From: Thysanoteuthis rhombus
Taxonomy: Eukaryota; Mollusca; Cephalopoda; Oegopsida; Thysanoteuthidae
Assembly: GCA_963457665.1 (NCBI GenBank)
Contig: OY735207.1
Span: 45,267,179 to 45,331,178, forward strand
DNA: 64,000 nt
Direction of reading: 5' to 3'
Shown: positions 11,965-23,009 of the stretch, piece by piece
Layout: each line of letters starts with the position of its first letter
Position numbering within the stretch: the stretch's first letter is position 1
The notes under the pieces: generated by a model
What the model was told of the DNA's origin: nothing
What the model saw: only the letters and a program-made list of their open reading frames with translations
The model's database searches: none
Made by a program: the position numbers and the translations under genes

Positions 11965-12514
11965 ATCCATGAGACACTCAAAAGAGGAGGAAATCAAGCG
12001 AAGAATCACTTTGGGATGGCAGGCCTTCGGCTGAGCAAGCTCAGCTTTCAAGAACCAGATGATCCCAATAATCCTAAAAAGAAGAGTGTACAACCAATGC
12101 ATTCTCCCGATAGTCACTTATGGAGCTGAAACATGGAACCTAACCGAGAGACAGGCCTGCAAACTGAGAAGTATGTAACGTGTGCATGAGAGAATCATGC
12201 TCAATCTTAAATGGAGTGACCACAAGACAGTACAGTATATAAGGAAGAAAACGGGTGTTCGTGACATCATAGAAACTATCAAAAAACTCAAATGGCAATG
12301 GGCAGGCCATGCTGCAAGAATGAAAGACAACCGATAGACATCACGTCTCACAACATGGATCCCCAGAGATCACATAAGAAACCGAGGCCGACAGAACAAA
12401 AGATAGAGAGATGAACAGGACAGATTCAGGAAATACTGGCTCCGTGACGCCCATGATAGAGAATTATGGCGAATCCTGGGGAAGGTCTATGTCCAATGAC
12501 GGACGTTAAAAGAC

Positions 12515-12568
<54 letters not shown>
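11965..12568 (+). pseudogene. RTE-type LINE, C-terminal end of reverse transcriptase with (TGA)n tail
   Basis: One reading frame of about 180 codons runs to the tail with no frameshift but with at least five in-frame stops, several of them TGG or CGA/CAA codons mutated to TAG, TAA or TGA. It encodes KRRVYNQCILPIVTYGAETW, then RIMLNLKWSDHKTVQYIR, LKWQWAGHAARM, IPRDHIRNRGRQNK and RKYWLRDAHDRELWRILGK. This is the thumb and C-terminal domain of an RTE reverse transcriptase, which copies its RNA at the target site. It is 5'-truncated in the usual LINE way. The tail at 12515-12568 is pure TGA/ATG. The frame ends in LKD followed by the first TGA of the tail. Confidence 0.92.
12515..12568 (+). repeat. 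(TGA)n tail of RTE copy
   Basis: About 18 ATG/TGA triplets form the 3' tail of the LINE. The poly-Met frame here is an artefact. Confidence 0.97.
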
Positions 12569-12699
12569 CCTCTGTCCAAATACGATCCCAGGTTATGAAA
12601 ATCTACCCTCTATTATCTATGTGTATTGTTACTGTTGTAATATTATTATTTTGAATATACTTAAAACCGAGGGGAGTTTTTTCAGAGGTCGCCATTTTT

Positions 12700-13130
12700 G
12701 TGTATATATTTCTAGTGAGTTCGAAATGTCTTCAAAGAAGTCAAAATTTCATGAAACAGTTGGAGTCAAAAGCTGCATTGCTGGTCTTTTTCAAGTAGGA
12801 AAGTCTTAACCGGATATTCAGAAACATTTCAAGTCTGTGGATATCCAGATTTCATTGTCTATAATTAAGACAATTGACTACATATTTCAAGCGATAGGTT
12901 CTAAGACTGAACAAGTTGGGTGAAAATTTGAGAACATCGACCAGCAGCGGAAAGCAGCTAGAGACGAATGGAACAAAATTGTGCAGCACACTGCAAAAAA
13001 CTATCGGACAGTTTGCCCCAAAAGCTCAGTTTTTCAAAGAAAAACAAAAGAAAAGCGACTCCATACTTGAACGTACTCTGTACATAAATACTGCGTACTA
13101 CGTTATATAAAATTGTCGAATATTTCACCT
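12700..13130 (+). pseudogene. Possible Tc1-like transposase relic, internally deleted
   Basis: From about 12726 the frame reads SSKKSKFHETVGVKSCIAGL, resembling the first helix-turn-helix of Tc1 transposases. A second block, QQRKAARDEWNKI near 12945-12985, resembles the C-terminal REEWxKI region. The catalytic DDE core is missing. Assignment is tentative; a chance match is possible. Confidence 0.3.
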
Positions 13131-13222
13131 ATATTTATTAGAATAAATAGAATAGAATTTAAAAGAATAATTGCAAAAAAATGATAAAAACAGTTTGGCT
13201 CATTTTTATGTAGTGTATATTG

Positions 13223-13360
13223 AGTCTTCAAGTGTTATGTACTATACACTTAGTCTTCAAGTGCTATGGACTGTATAGTAAGTCCTCAAGTGCTATGGAC
13301 TGAATACTAAGTCCTCAAGTGCTATGGACTGTATACTAAGTTCTCAAGTGCTATGGATTA
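13223..13360 (+). repeat. 29-bp minisatellite, five units
   Basis: Units start at 13223, 13252, 13281, 13310 and 13339, exactly 29 bp apart. Each has the form AGTCCTCAAGTGCTATGGAC plus a TGTATACTA-like end. The first two differ most and the last is partial. Confidence 0.97.
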
Positions 13361-13558
13361 TCTCAATACAGATATGAACTCATTGTTAGATGATTGAGAA
13401 AAAGGATGGTAGGAAGTAAACTAAAAGTACTGAATCACGGACATAAAGTCACAGGGGATAACGTCACCGACATAAAGTCATAATGTAGGTGGCGCAGCAG
13501 CCACGTACAAAACGCTACCGGATCTGAAGTTTCAAACCGAAAGTTTTTTTTTCTATCA
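13361..13558. other. Short duplicated phrase, otherwise unrecognised
   Basis: GACATAAAGTCA occurs twice about 33 bp apart (13440 and 13472). Nothing else identified. Confidence 0.5.
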
Positions 13559-13559
13559 A

Positions 13560-13742
13560 AATAAGTAATATTTTCATTTAATTTGTACTAATGAAGTAAT
13601 GCAATATTCTTTTGACAAATTTGAACGAATAAAGGTTGTTCTGCGATTTATTCTTATTCATTCACTTTGAAAGCGAGACTCAAATTAACAAAAAAAAATA
13701 CATTACTCAATTAGTACAAATTAAACTAAAATATTAGTCATC
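13560..13742. repeat. Inverted repeat, arms about 47 bp
   Basis: Left arm 13560-13606 and right arm 13695-13741 share the core TTTAATTTGTACTAAT on opposite strands with roughly 80 percent identity. The 90-bp spacer has no coding. Resembles a short fold-back or MITE. Confidence 0.8.
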
Positions 13743-15088
13743 GGAACATCATGTTTTGTGCCTGACCTTCTCTAGTGGTGTCCAGTAATGTCTTATTCAT
13801 CCAGATCATCCCAACCTATATCCCTTATAATACAGGCATCCCTGGCTTTACGAAAGTTCGCTTTACGCCATTTCATCTTTTACGAAATACCTCAAGCTGC
13901 CATAGCTTTTAACTATATCTGTGCTTTATTTCGAATCATTGTGTACGTACGTTAGCAAGATGTGTCCCTAAGATAAAGCGCCCCGTACCTCAAAAGACAG
14001 CTCCCAATAGAATATAGAGCCTGGTGACGAAGTTTCTATTGCATGTGCCAGCTCAGTGATCCTTGCAAGTCTCAAGTTTGGTTCTACAAGTTTTTATGAC
14101 CCCCCTCCCTTGACAAGATGCAAGCCAACCGGAGGGATACCTCCAACCTAATCACACAGCTTAGAGTACTCAATTAGCCTCTGAGTGTACAGGGAAATTT
14201 GTCCTAATTCCGCTCATACGAGAAATCGAACACAGTACCTTCTACTTTCTGTGTATTTGGCAGACATGCTAACCAGTACAATTTTCGAATGGACAAACTT
14301 CATCAAAAGAGCATGTAAGGGGTCTACGCTTAGCATTGAACTTGGAGACTAAGAAGAAGATTATTCTTTACGTCTGGGAATATTTCCCATGTAAATTAAC
14401 GGTAACAGGTAAAAAAAACAACACAAACAATGATAAAGAAACGGTTAATTGTTGACCTGCATTTTTATCGACTTTCGTCAGTGCTGATGGCGTCCCCACT
14501 CGGGTCGAACTAATACCTCAACTTTTGAATCAATTCATCACCGACAACAGATCAGTGTTTGAAAATCCTGCTTATTTTGATAGCTACTAAGATAGCCTTT
14601 TTTCCCTCCTAAGGGTAGCTATTGTTGCTGACTCTTATCTAAACAGTTTAACATTTAACGCGCCCTGAGATAAACAGGAAATAAACCATCTTTTAATTAA
14701 CCTTGCTGACATTATTTTTTTCTTCATTTCCAATTAACTCGCGCAATTTTATGTAGCTAGCTTACCCCTTAAAAATCATTCATTGCTTGGACCTACAAGC
14801 TTACCAGGAAATTAATTTCAATAAAAGCAGCCGTGAAACAAATGTTCTATTCAAACAACATTTTACTCGCTAGTTCGTAATCATTAGAACCGATACTTCT
14901 TCTTTGGCTCTACTCATAAAGTAATGCAAAATATAACAGCAGTTTTTTGTTCATACTTCGTGGAGGTGTATATATGTGTTTATACATTATTTACATTTGT
15001 TCGTGTTGGTATCTACATTATACATGTTTTACGGCTAGTTACAGAAAATATTACGCTTTAGGTTATAGATATTAATGGTTTGTGAACG
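13743..15088. other. Mostly unrecognised; one tRNA-like fragment
   Basis: Around 13835 a phrase with GGCATCCCTGGCTTTACG resembles a DNA-transposon terminus but has no partner I can find. A tRNA-derived fragment lies at 14212-14285. Remaining DNA shows nothing. Confidence 0.4.
14212..14285 (-). repeat. tRNA-derived SINE fragment (minus strand)
   Basis: The reverse complement reads CTGGTTAGCATGTCTGCC (A-box-like) and about 35 bp later CTGTGTTCGATTTC (B-box-like). Confidence 0.55.
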
Positions 15089-15089
15089 C

Positions 15090-15215
15090 CTTGTTGGAGT
15101 AATGGTCAATAAGTAAGTCTAGTGAGCAATTATTACTGTAGTGAGTTCGATCATTCCTAGAAGCCCAACACTTCTGGCCTTGTGCTATGCTAAGATGAGC
15201 TTTGTAAGTATAAAT
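15090..15215 (+). repeat. Single copy of the 125-bp tRNA-like unit
   Basis: Shares ATTACTGTAGTGAGTTCGAT, GAAGCCCAACA and TGTGCTATGCTAAG with the tandem units at 50.5 kb. Confidence 0.7.
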
Positions 15216-15249
15216 ACTCTTAGATTTCATTTTTATATAGAATGTTGTG

Positions 15250-15610
15250 TTAATCATCATCATTATCAACAGCAGCCTTTTAACGCCTGTCTCTGGCCAT
15301 AGACCTTCCTTAAGGTTCGCCAGATCTCTCTATCTCGTCCGTCGTGGTGCCAATATTTCCTGAACCTGTCTAAATCGTCACGACGTCTTATCTTCTGTCG
15401 GCCACAGTTTCGCACATGATCTCCGGGTATTCATGTTTCGAGTCGTGATATCCAGCTGCGGTCAAACTTTCTTGCAACATGTCCTGGCCATTGCCATTTA
15501 GGTTTTCTAAGGGTTCTATAGTATTATATCGCTCAATGTTTTCCATAATATACCGTGCAATGTTGTGATCCCTACAGGTGACACCAAGCATGATCTTAAC
15601 ACATTTGTTA
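15250..15610 (-). pseudogene. RTE LINE 3' fragment
   Basis: An ATC-rich tail at 15252-15275 is followed, on the minus strand, by the C-terminal RTE domain with several substitutions and frame breaks. The match fades near 15605, so this is a 5'-truncated copy of the same family as 12.0 kb. Confidence 0.85.
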
Positions 15611-17578
15611 GGCAATAAGTAAATCAAAGAAAATTTTGTCACTTGAATCTGGATTAAAATAAAATTGGTGTTGAAAGTTGACAAAAAAAAAGAAAAAAAA
15701 TGAATAAGGAAGAAATTTGTGATAAGGTTAAGCGTTGCGGGGGGGGGTCTTTTCAGGCGGGTGTGTCTGGAATTTTTCAAGATAAAGCATGGAACTGTCC
15801 TTTCGTGATGTCTGGCCCCTGCGACATCTGGAAAGGAAGTGGTTCAGTTGAACTGACTGACAAGAGATAAACGGAGCGTACGTATCTAGAACAGTGTTTC
15901 TTAAAGGGGTGAACGGTTCATCCGTGGGTGGACAAAATTATTTTGGGGATGAACGAAACTAGAGGGGCGAATGAAGATTGAATGAAAACTAGAATCTTGA
16001 ATTAATTTAGAGGCATGAATCAAGGGTGAATGAAATAGGAAAAGTGAATGACTTTATTTACTCTGGGTAATTTCTCCAATTATTTCAAGAATTTTCTTTA
16101 CAAGTGCTTGTAATTTTAAAACAAGAAAATGCGCAGACCGTTCAAAACGTGCGACGCTGTTTACACAATTTTCGACAGCATTTGGCAACATTTGTGATGG
16201 CGATATTTGTTTTTGTTATGAAAGTATTTGTTCAAATCGGTTTATCACGTTAATTGCCGCTGAAACGTTCAAAACAAAAATGAATAAACATTACATCAGA
16301 AATAAAACGAAAAATATCGTCCTAAATGCAATATCCACATGAAATTGAAAAAGATGAAGTGTATGCATTAGTTATGAAACGCTGTATAGTCAGCAGTCTT
16401 TCTTTCTTCGCTTCTTATACGTTTTATGTTTCATCTCCAGGATAGATTTTAAAAAGAGAATAATATGACGCAGTGTGACGTAAAAAAAAAACAAAAACAA
16501 AAACAAAAACAACAAAAAACAAAAGAACAGCGGGAGTCCTCTTCCTTCACCTACTCTCTTTCTCTATCCTTCTTTTCTCATGAACGCTTCAAACGATTCA
16601 AATTTGGACTGAACGAAAAACTTTTTAGCATTCAGAGATCTTTCAACTTCCCTTGGAGCTTTCAAAGAGTATTGACTTTAATAATTAAATTCGCTAATAG
16701 CCAATATAATGTAAGGAACTAATTACTGTTTTTTTATGCTATGTGTTATTTATTTATTTTTTTACTTACTTACCCTTATTCCTTCATTGAACTAATTAAG
16801 TTACAATAAAAGGTTAACTGAAGGATTATGATTTCACTTGACTTTCCTGTTTTTCCAAAATTCCAAGGCATCCTCACGGACACTTCAGTACTGTGTTTTA
16901 AAAGAAGGTAAGTAGGATTTATTTTTTCCTCTAATCATCTTTTAAATCGGGGTATTTTTTGCCTAAAAAAATTCTAATGCAAATTATTACGATAACGTTT
17001 CCTTTACAGGGATTTTTCAAAAATATCTTGGGTTCTGCAGGGTGTATTTGAAGAATGTTAATACTAGATTTTTCCAATTAGTATAGGCAAACTAGCTCAT
17101 TTTGAGGCCAAAACAGGAGAAAAATGAAAACACTGTTTTTCTCCTCAATGCATTTTCATGAAGTTTCCAGTTATCATTTTTCAGGGAGGAGCAAGGGAGT
17201 ATTATGAAGAAAATATCATAAAATACAAAACGAGACCAAAACGTCAGCGGTAGAAGAAATTACCACCGAAATTTCCGGGCCGAACCGTTCGCAGACAAAA
17301 TGTCCGTTTACCATGTATGTAAGCCCACAGTGCTTAATTTTAGACTGATTCTGACCAAGTTAAGACTGGGTGCCTGTTTTTGATATACTTTGAAGTACTT
17401 CACTTATTCTACGAAAAATATATCATCCAAGGTTTTATGAGAGGGGATCCATTTACAATGTAATAACTCTTTATGTAAAAACTCGGTCCTGACTTCCTAC
17501 CATAGTTTCAAAATTAAAATCTGTATATATAGAGCCAATAAAAAAATCAATTCACCCTTATAACGAGTGGCAAATTTC
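15611..17578. other. Unrecognised DNA
   Basis: G-rich tract near 15738, a run of GAATGAA-like phrases at 15900-16050 and an A/CAAAAA tract near 16485-16525. No gene recognised. Confidence 0.4.
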
Positions 17579-17579
17579 T

Positions 17580-17586
17580 ATGTGTG

Positions 17587-17627
<41 letters not shown>

Positions 17628-17642
17628 GTGCGCGTGCACATG
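17580..17642 (+). repeat. (TG)n microsatellite
   Basis: TG dinucleotides with TATG and CGCG interruptions. Confidence 0.95.
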
Positions 17643-18284
17643 CACAGGTCCCTAGGCTGCAATTTACAGAGGGGGGGGACGTCATTTACAAAAATAAACA
17701 AGTAGACATGCAACTCGAGAGTTGCTTATCCAGCGAAGCGACAAATGTTTTTTCAATGAAATGTAGCAGATACATATGTTTTCAATTTTTTTTGATATTT
17801 TTTTTTCTTTTGGAACAGAAAGTAAGGACCCAGCTGGGCATTATTATCACATTGTAAACAGACGCCCCCTCTAATCTAAATCAAGCCAAGATGGACAGCA
17901 GCGGAGCATTTCGGTCGTTGAGGCTTCTTATGGAATTTCCCTGTTGAATGCAAAGAGCAAGAAGAGCTATAGCACCGGACAGACTCTCGTAAAACCTCAT
18001 GCACTGCATGTAACAGAGCTGATTCAAAGGATTGTGTAATCAAGCTTTCTCAAATTTCCTTATCAAACGACACGGTGAAAGGAAGGGCCAATGAAAATGT
18101 CCCAAGATATCAAAGTTCTTGACCAAGTGAGAACTTATTAACGCTCACCATATGGATTTGACAATGGACCACCCCAAAGGGATATGCCTGTTCAAAAAAT
18201 GCATACATGCTGCCATTGAATTTTTTTCATTCGTTTCACAGTGCTAGATACAAAAAAGTTTTTTCTGCTTGCACATTGAGAACT
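17643..18284. other. Unrecognised DNA upstream of hAT relic
   Basis: No motif recognised. Could hold the 5' part of the hAT element that starts coding at 18285. Confidence 0.4.
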
Positions 18285-18971
18285 ATGTCTTTGTTTAAGT
18301 GCCCAAAGAAACCAGCTGTAGAAGAAAAGTGTTCAGAAGGAACTACTTCCTCTATGGAATAAACTGAAGTACCCAAGAAGAGGTATGTTCAAAAGATAAG
18401 TCACTCCACGACTCTCTTGATGATACGGACGATGAAAAACTCAATCCCAAGAGGAAATGAAGAATACAATAAGTATGGCTTCTCTTCTCCAAAAAAAAAA
18501 AAGATGAACTAACAATCCCTACCCCCCTCAGGGCATGTTTTGCAGTTTTTGATATAGCAACCAGTGCCTGGTTCCTTCAAAATTGGAAAAGCATGTACGG
18601 ACAAAGCATGCAATTCATCAAAATAAGTCCGTGCAATCTTTCGAAAGCACACGCGAGTACTCAGTGAAGCAGAAAAGTTTATTCTACTCGAGTGTGAAAA
18701 AAGACACTGCAAAAAACAAAACAAAACAAAAAATTAATAAAAAAACAAACAAAAAACTCTTCTTGCCTCTTTTCAAATAGCACGTGTGATCATGAAAGAA
18801 AGAAAATCTATACACTGAGGCTGAGAAAGTTGCCAAACTGTGTTTGAAAATTATTGTCAATTATCTACAAGCCAGCAACGGATGAAGTAGTGTAAATTCC
18901 AATGACACAGTGAAGCTTAGATCAAACTAGTAACTTCAAGGTAAAGGAGGTGGTATCTTCGATCTGCTTGG

Positions 18972-18972
<1 letters not shown>
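18285..18972 (+). pseudogene. hAT-family transposase relic with BED zinc finger (ZBED/SCAND3-like)
   Basis: A Met codon opens MSLFKCPKKPAVEEKCSEG. Then comes NKYGFSSPKKKK, a decayed Cys-containing segment and LEKHVRTKHAIHQNKSVQSF (about 18580-18640), the histidine half of a BED finger. Further on, VIMKERK, YTEAEKVAKLCLKIIVNYLQ and SNDTVKLRSN fit the segment after the finger in ZBED5/SCAND3-like hAT proteins. BED fingers bind element ends and the missing RNase H-like domain would cut and join DNA. The frame is broken by stops and shifts, and the copy ends abruptly at a (TA)n tract at 18973, so most of the catalytic domain is absent. Confidence 0.72.

Positions 18973-19003
<31 letters not shown>
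18973..19003. repeat. (TA)n microsatellite
   Basis: Short TA run truncating the hAT relic. Confidence 0.97.
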
Positions 19004-19007
<4 letters not shown>

Positions 19008-19054
19008 ACACTATTAACTAAAAACATTTACGGATAAATAAACCTAACTTCAAA

Positions 19055-19220
19055 ACGTTTTAGCGGGGTACAAATTTGTTGTTATTACAGTGCCAGTACT
19101 ATTTGATATGCTAGTTGCCATATCCATTTTATAAAGGTCATTGTGGCCGAGAAGGTATGAATTTAGCCCAACGGTTAACATCACGAGAGATTTCAGATCA
19201 GTCATCCTTAGTGGATAAAT
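19055..19220 (+). repeat. Dispersed repeat sharing sequence with 21230-21350
   Basis: ATTACAGTGCCAGTACTATT, TTTATAAAGGTCATTGTGGC and an A-box-like AGCCCAACGGTTAACATCAC occur in the same order and spacing at 21240-21345. The end is a tRNA-like SINE head. Confidence 0.75.
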
Positions 19221-19227
19221 GAGAAGT

Positions 19228-20062
19228 ATCATCAGCATTGACGCTTTAGCGTTCGTCGTTGGACATAGACCTTCCCCAAGATTCGCCAGACCTCTCTATC
19301 ATGGGAATCGCGGAGTCAGTGCTTGCTGATACTACCAAGCTCTTTCCTCATGTTACTTTCTGTCGGTCACAGTTTCTCATATGATCTCTGGACATTCACG
19401 TTGTGAGTCGTGATGTCCAGTGCATTGCCATTTGAGTTTTCTAACTGTTATAACTGTGATATCTCGGACTCCTATCTTTTCTCTAATATACTATGCTGTT
19501 TTGTGATCTCTCCATGTGAGGCTGAGCATGATTCTGTCATGTGCACTTAACACGGTTCTCAGTTTGAGGGCCAATCTTTTGGTTAGGTTCTATATTTCAG
19601 CTCCATAGGTGACTTGCAGGAAGATGCATTGGTTATATACCTTTCTTTTTAGGACTTGTGATATTTGTATGTTCTTGTCCTAGGTAGATGTTGTGGTCAA
19701 CTTTCTCCAGCTTCGCGTTTTCGATTTTGATCTTTGTGTCTTTGTCCTCAACATGTTTGTTGTACATAACATTTGCTTTGCTGAGGTTCACGTGGAGGTC
19801 AGATTTCTTGCTAACTTCATTTAGTTTGTCTAGCATTATTTGTTGATCGAGAAGGTTCTTAGCAAAGAGGACGATGTCGTCAGCGAATCTAAGGTTACTT
19901 AGGTATTCACCGTCTTTTCTGATTCCTTTGTGTTCCCATTTTAGGTTTCGGAAGATCATCTCAAGGCAGGCAGTAAAGAGTTTAGGTGAGCTGGTATCAC
20001 CTTGTCTTACTCTTTTTTTCTAATTTGAAGGGCTCAGAGTTATGTAGCCTGGTGAAGGAATT
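19228..20062 (-). pseudogene. RTE LINE fragment including RT catalytic motif
   Basis: On the minus strand an intact stretch (19633-19959) encodes GIRKDGEYLSNLRFADDIVL, containing the FADD catalytic motif (about 19865-19885), followed by a KLNEVSKKSDLHVNLSKANV-type block and EKVDHNIYLGQ. Upstream is QGDTSSPKLFTACLEMIF-type sequence. The C-terminal domain follows to about 19240 with deletions and no clear tail. It is 5'-truncated near 20060. Confidence 0.92.
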
Positions 20063-20965
20063 GCTTTGATTATCAGACAAAGTTTCAAAAATCTTATGTT
20101 TGCGAAATGTTACGAATGTTGCGTATTATAATTCTGTTTGGGCAGCGAAGCAAGTAAGAGGCTAAGTATGAAATAAATACCGGCATGATCATCAATTCAC
20201 CATTAATCTGAACATAAACATGCAGTGCGAAGGATTCTTATGAATGAACCAACCATAAAATGCCATCTTAAAAAAGTTGACTTACGAAAAGCAGTCGAGC
20301 GAATCAGCAAAGAATATTTGGGTCCAGTCACTTCCGCCAGATGACGTTGCAGACAGTCACGGGAGACTGCGAAAGCTTCGACTATATTTTCAAAAGGATC
20401 TTAGTCACTCGTTATTTAATAGTTAATCTTCCGTAAAAGAAAACAATTCACAGATGTATTTGAATTCCTATTACAAGGTTTTGGTAGAAATAACTTCCTA
20501 AATTGTTCCAGTTCATTGTCTCGAATGATTCACGGGTAGGATCGACTTTTGTCAGAAAAAATGTTACCTTCAAGTGGAAGAGTCCATTGTTACGGACAGT
20601 GTAATGAAAATAATCACACTGTTCATTATATTCATTTTGAATATGTTCAAAGGAGAGAAAGAAAAAAAAGAGGAAAAGGGCAATTTTCTTCTTACTTAAA
20701 TGGCCACGATGGTTGGTGAACAAACGATTAAGTGAGTGAGCACTTAATAAAACGACTCTTTCCCATAAATGCCATACCCACCGTGGCAGCAAAAAGTTGT
20801 TATCCCTGTTGTCAATATTGACAAAAAGACAGGCAAAGTTGAATTTTTATTGTGTGGCATGTCTAGAATGAAAATCGTTGTTAAGGAAAAATAGTTTTGT
20901 CTGTGACAACAGCCTTTCATGTGAATCAATAAATCAAATGTCTTATCACTTCGGTTTCGTTTAGT
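20063..20965. other. Unrecognised DNA
   Basis: Contains minus-strand open frames at 20448-21019 with no recognised domains. Confidence 0.4.
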
Positions 20966-20966
20966 C

Positions 20967-21254
20967 CTGGCGCTGTAATAGAGCCCCGTAGGAATTTTTG
21001 AGTGGACTAATCCATCCAATTCGACATGCTGTGAGTAAGAGTAAGAATATCTTGAGTAAACATTTCAGATCAGTTGTGAATTTAAAAAAAAAAATGAATA
21101 AATAACGATATTTTTCATAATGGCAGATTTTCGTTATGGTATCCCTCTTAGAAGAGAAGCTTTCATTAAATATCGGCATATTGTGTATCGTTGGAAAGGA
21201 AATCTCATTCTGAGTAAATTCAAAAATTTCTACGGGGTTGTATTACAGCGCCAG
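20967..21254. repeat. Inverted repeat, arms about 45 bp
   Basis: CTGGCGCTGTAATAGAGCCC at 20967 and its complement TTGTATTACAGCGCCAG ending at 21254 anchor arms 20967-21010 and 21208-21254. The spacer of about 200 bp is AT-rich with no coding signal. Confidence 0.8.
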
Positions 21255-21400
21255 TACTATTTGATATGCTCTTTGGTTAATTTATTTTATAAAGGTAATT
21301 GTGGCCGAGAATGTGTAGAATCAGCCAAACAGTTAACATCACGGAAGATTGAATCGGCAAACTGAGTTCAAATTCCAACCGAGGTAGTTTGTATTCATTC
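21230..21400 (+). repeat. Dispersed repeat with tRNA-like SINE end
   Basis: Second copy of the 19055 repeat. Ends in an A-box-like CAGCCAAACAGTTAACATC and a B-box-like GAGTTCAAATTCC. Confidence 0.7.
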
Positions 21401-21812
21401 TGCACTAGTGCTCTTGGTGAAATTATGAATCCATCTCTTCCATATAGGCCAGGTTAGGTATTATTCCCTGTTCCTAGTATCATGTAACCCAGTATAGCCT
21501 GTTGCATGTTACTTGGAGAGCAGATAAGCACTCTCGAGTAACTAACATCACCATGAACGACTCAGCACGATGTACTGGGTGTTGAGATGATGTGATTTGA
21601 TCTGATAGTAGAAAAACTGTAGATATGCTTAAAAAAATTGAACCAAATCTTCAACCTAAATAATAATACATTTGATATCCCTATTCTGTCTGCAATTCTT
21701 GCTTTGATTCCTGAGCGCCTACAATCCCAGTCTCCCTGAGTTTCAGGCCATTGTGCACAGTGAAACAGTTTTAAAACTACTTCTATTGTAAAATCATTAG
21801 CAAAGCATTTTC

Positions 21813-21814
<2 letters not shown>
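21401..21814. other. Unrecognised DNA
   Basis: No gene, RNA or element identified. Confidence 0.4.

Positions 21815-21883
<69 letters not shown>
21815..21883. repeat. (TA)n microsatellite
   Basis: Pure TA dinucleotides. Confidence 0.97.
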
Positions 21884-21885
<2 letters not shown>

Positions 21886-22175
21886 CACATATAATGATTA
21901 TGCAGACGTCTTCTGTTGCTGTAAACGACGCAACTGTGGTAAAATAAAATTTCATTCGTGTTCCAATAACGTAATAAACATGCTGAATTTGGAGAACAAT
22001 GAAAAAAACAAGATAAAAAGCAATAGAAATAAAACAAAAAATTCCGTTTGTGGTCAACAAAACACTAATCTCCAAACTCACGGCAATGCAAATCTCAATT
22101 ATCCATGCATATAAGATGCAATGTGTATCCATATATTTCATTCATAACACAGGGAAACTAGTATAATGAGCTTTA
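21884..22175. other. Unrecognised DNA left of inverted RTE
   Basis: No motif seen. Confidence 0.4.
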
Positions 22176-22176
22176 T

Positions 22177-22992
22177 TCTGTCAGTTGCTATTTGCTTTTT
22201 TCTATAGATTCTATGATATCTCTGCTTTTCTCTAATATAATGTGCTGTCTTGTGATCTCTCCATGTAACGTTGAGAATGATTCTCTCAGTTCGAGGGTCT
22301 ATATTCTGGTTAGATTCCATGTTTTAGCTCCATAGGTGACCATTGGGAGGATGCATTGGCTATATACCTATATACTTTCGAGGATTCCATAGAGATTCGT
22401 TGTCTTAGTTAGATTCATCAATGGTCTGCTTTCTTCAGCTCGGCATTTTCGATTTTGATCGTTGAGCTTTTGTCCTCAACATGTTTGTTGTAAATGACAT
22501 TTATTTTGCTGAAGTTCATGTGAAGATCAACGTTCTTGTCTTTCTTCATCTGGAGATCATGAAGGTTCTCAGCAAAAAGGACGACATCGTCAGCAAATCT
22601 GAAATTACTTAGTTATTCGCTGTCTATCCCTATTTCATCGTTTTCCCAGTCTAGGGTTCAGAAGATCGCCTCGAACCAGGCTGTGAAGAGTTCGGTGAGC
22701 TGGTATCATCTGGTCTAGCCCCTTTTGGCAACTGATAGAACTCAGAGTCTTCTTGTACCCTGATGGACAATCTGGAGCCGTCATGTGGCAAAACTCTTAA
22801 ATATACGAGGTCTATCCTTTGAATGATAGCATCACTAAGTTAGGAGATTTCTATTGAGTCGAAGACCTGGAAGTTAACAAATTCTTCAATGGATGACATT
22901 TTATATTGTGCAGCTTTCTCTTAGTTGATTTGCCGAATGGGGATGGTCAATGTTTGTGTAGCGTCTTCTGAAACGAACTTGTTCCCGTGGTT
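22177..22992 (-). pseudogene. RTE LINE, inverted 5' segment of a twin-primed copy
   Basis: Antisense to the adjacent 3' segment at 23010-23215. Read on the minus strand it covers RT motif A (FVNFQVFDSIE near 22850), the QGDTSSPK-like region, the FADDVVLFAENL motif (about 22570-22600), the NLTK-type thumb and RIILNVTWRDHKTAHYIREK, and stops just after the IIE-SIKK segment. Stops and shifts make it inactive. The two segments together account for nearly continuous element sequence, with about a dozen bases lost. Confidence 0.88.
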
Positions 22993-23009
22993 TGTGAGCT
23001 GGTCATTTA

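Noticed and set aside
12466-12654. Poly-methionine open frame
   Set aside because: Reads the (ATG)n tail of the RTE copy out of its coding frame.
18583-18780. Independent C2H2 zinc-finger gene
   Set aside because: The histidine pair belongs to a BED finger in a broken hAT frame; no further fingers.
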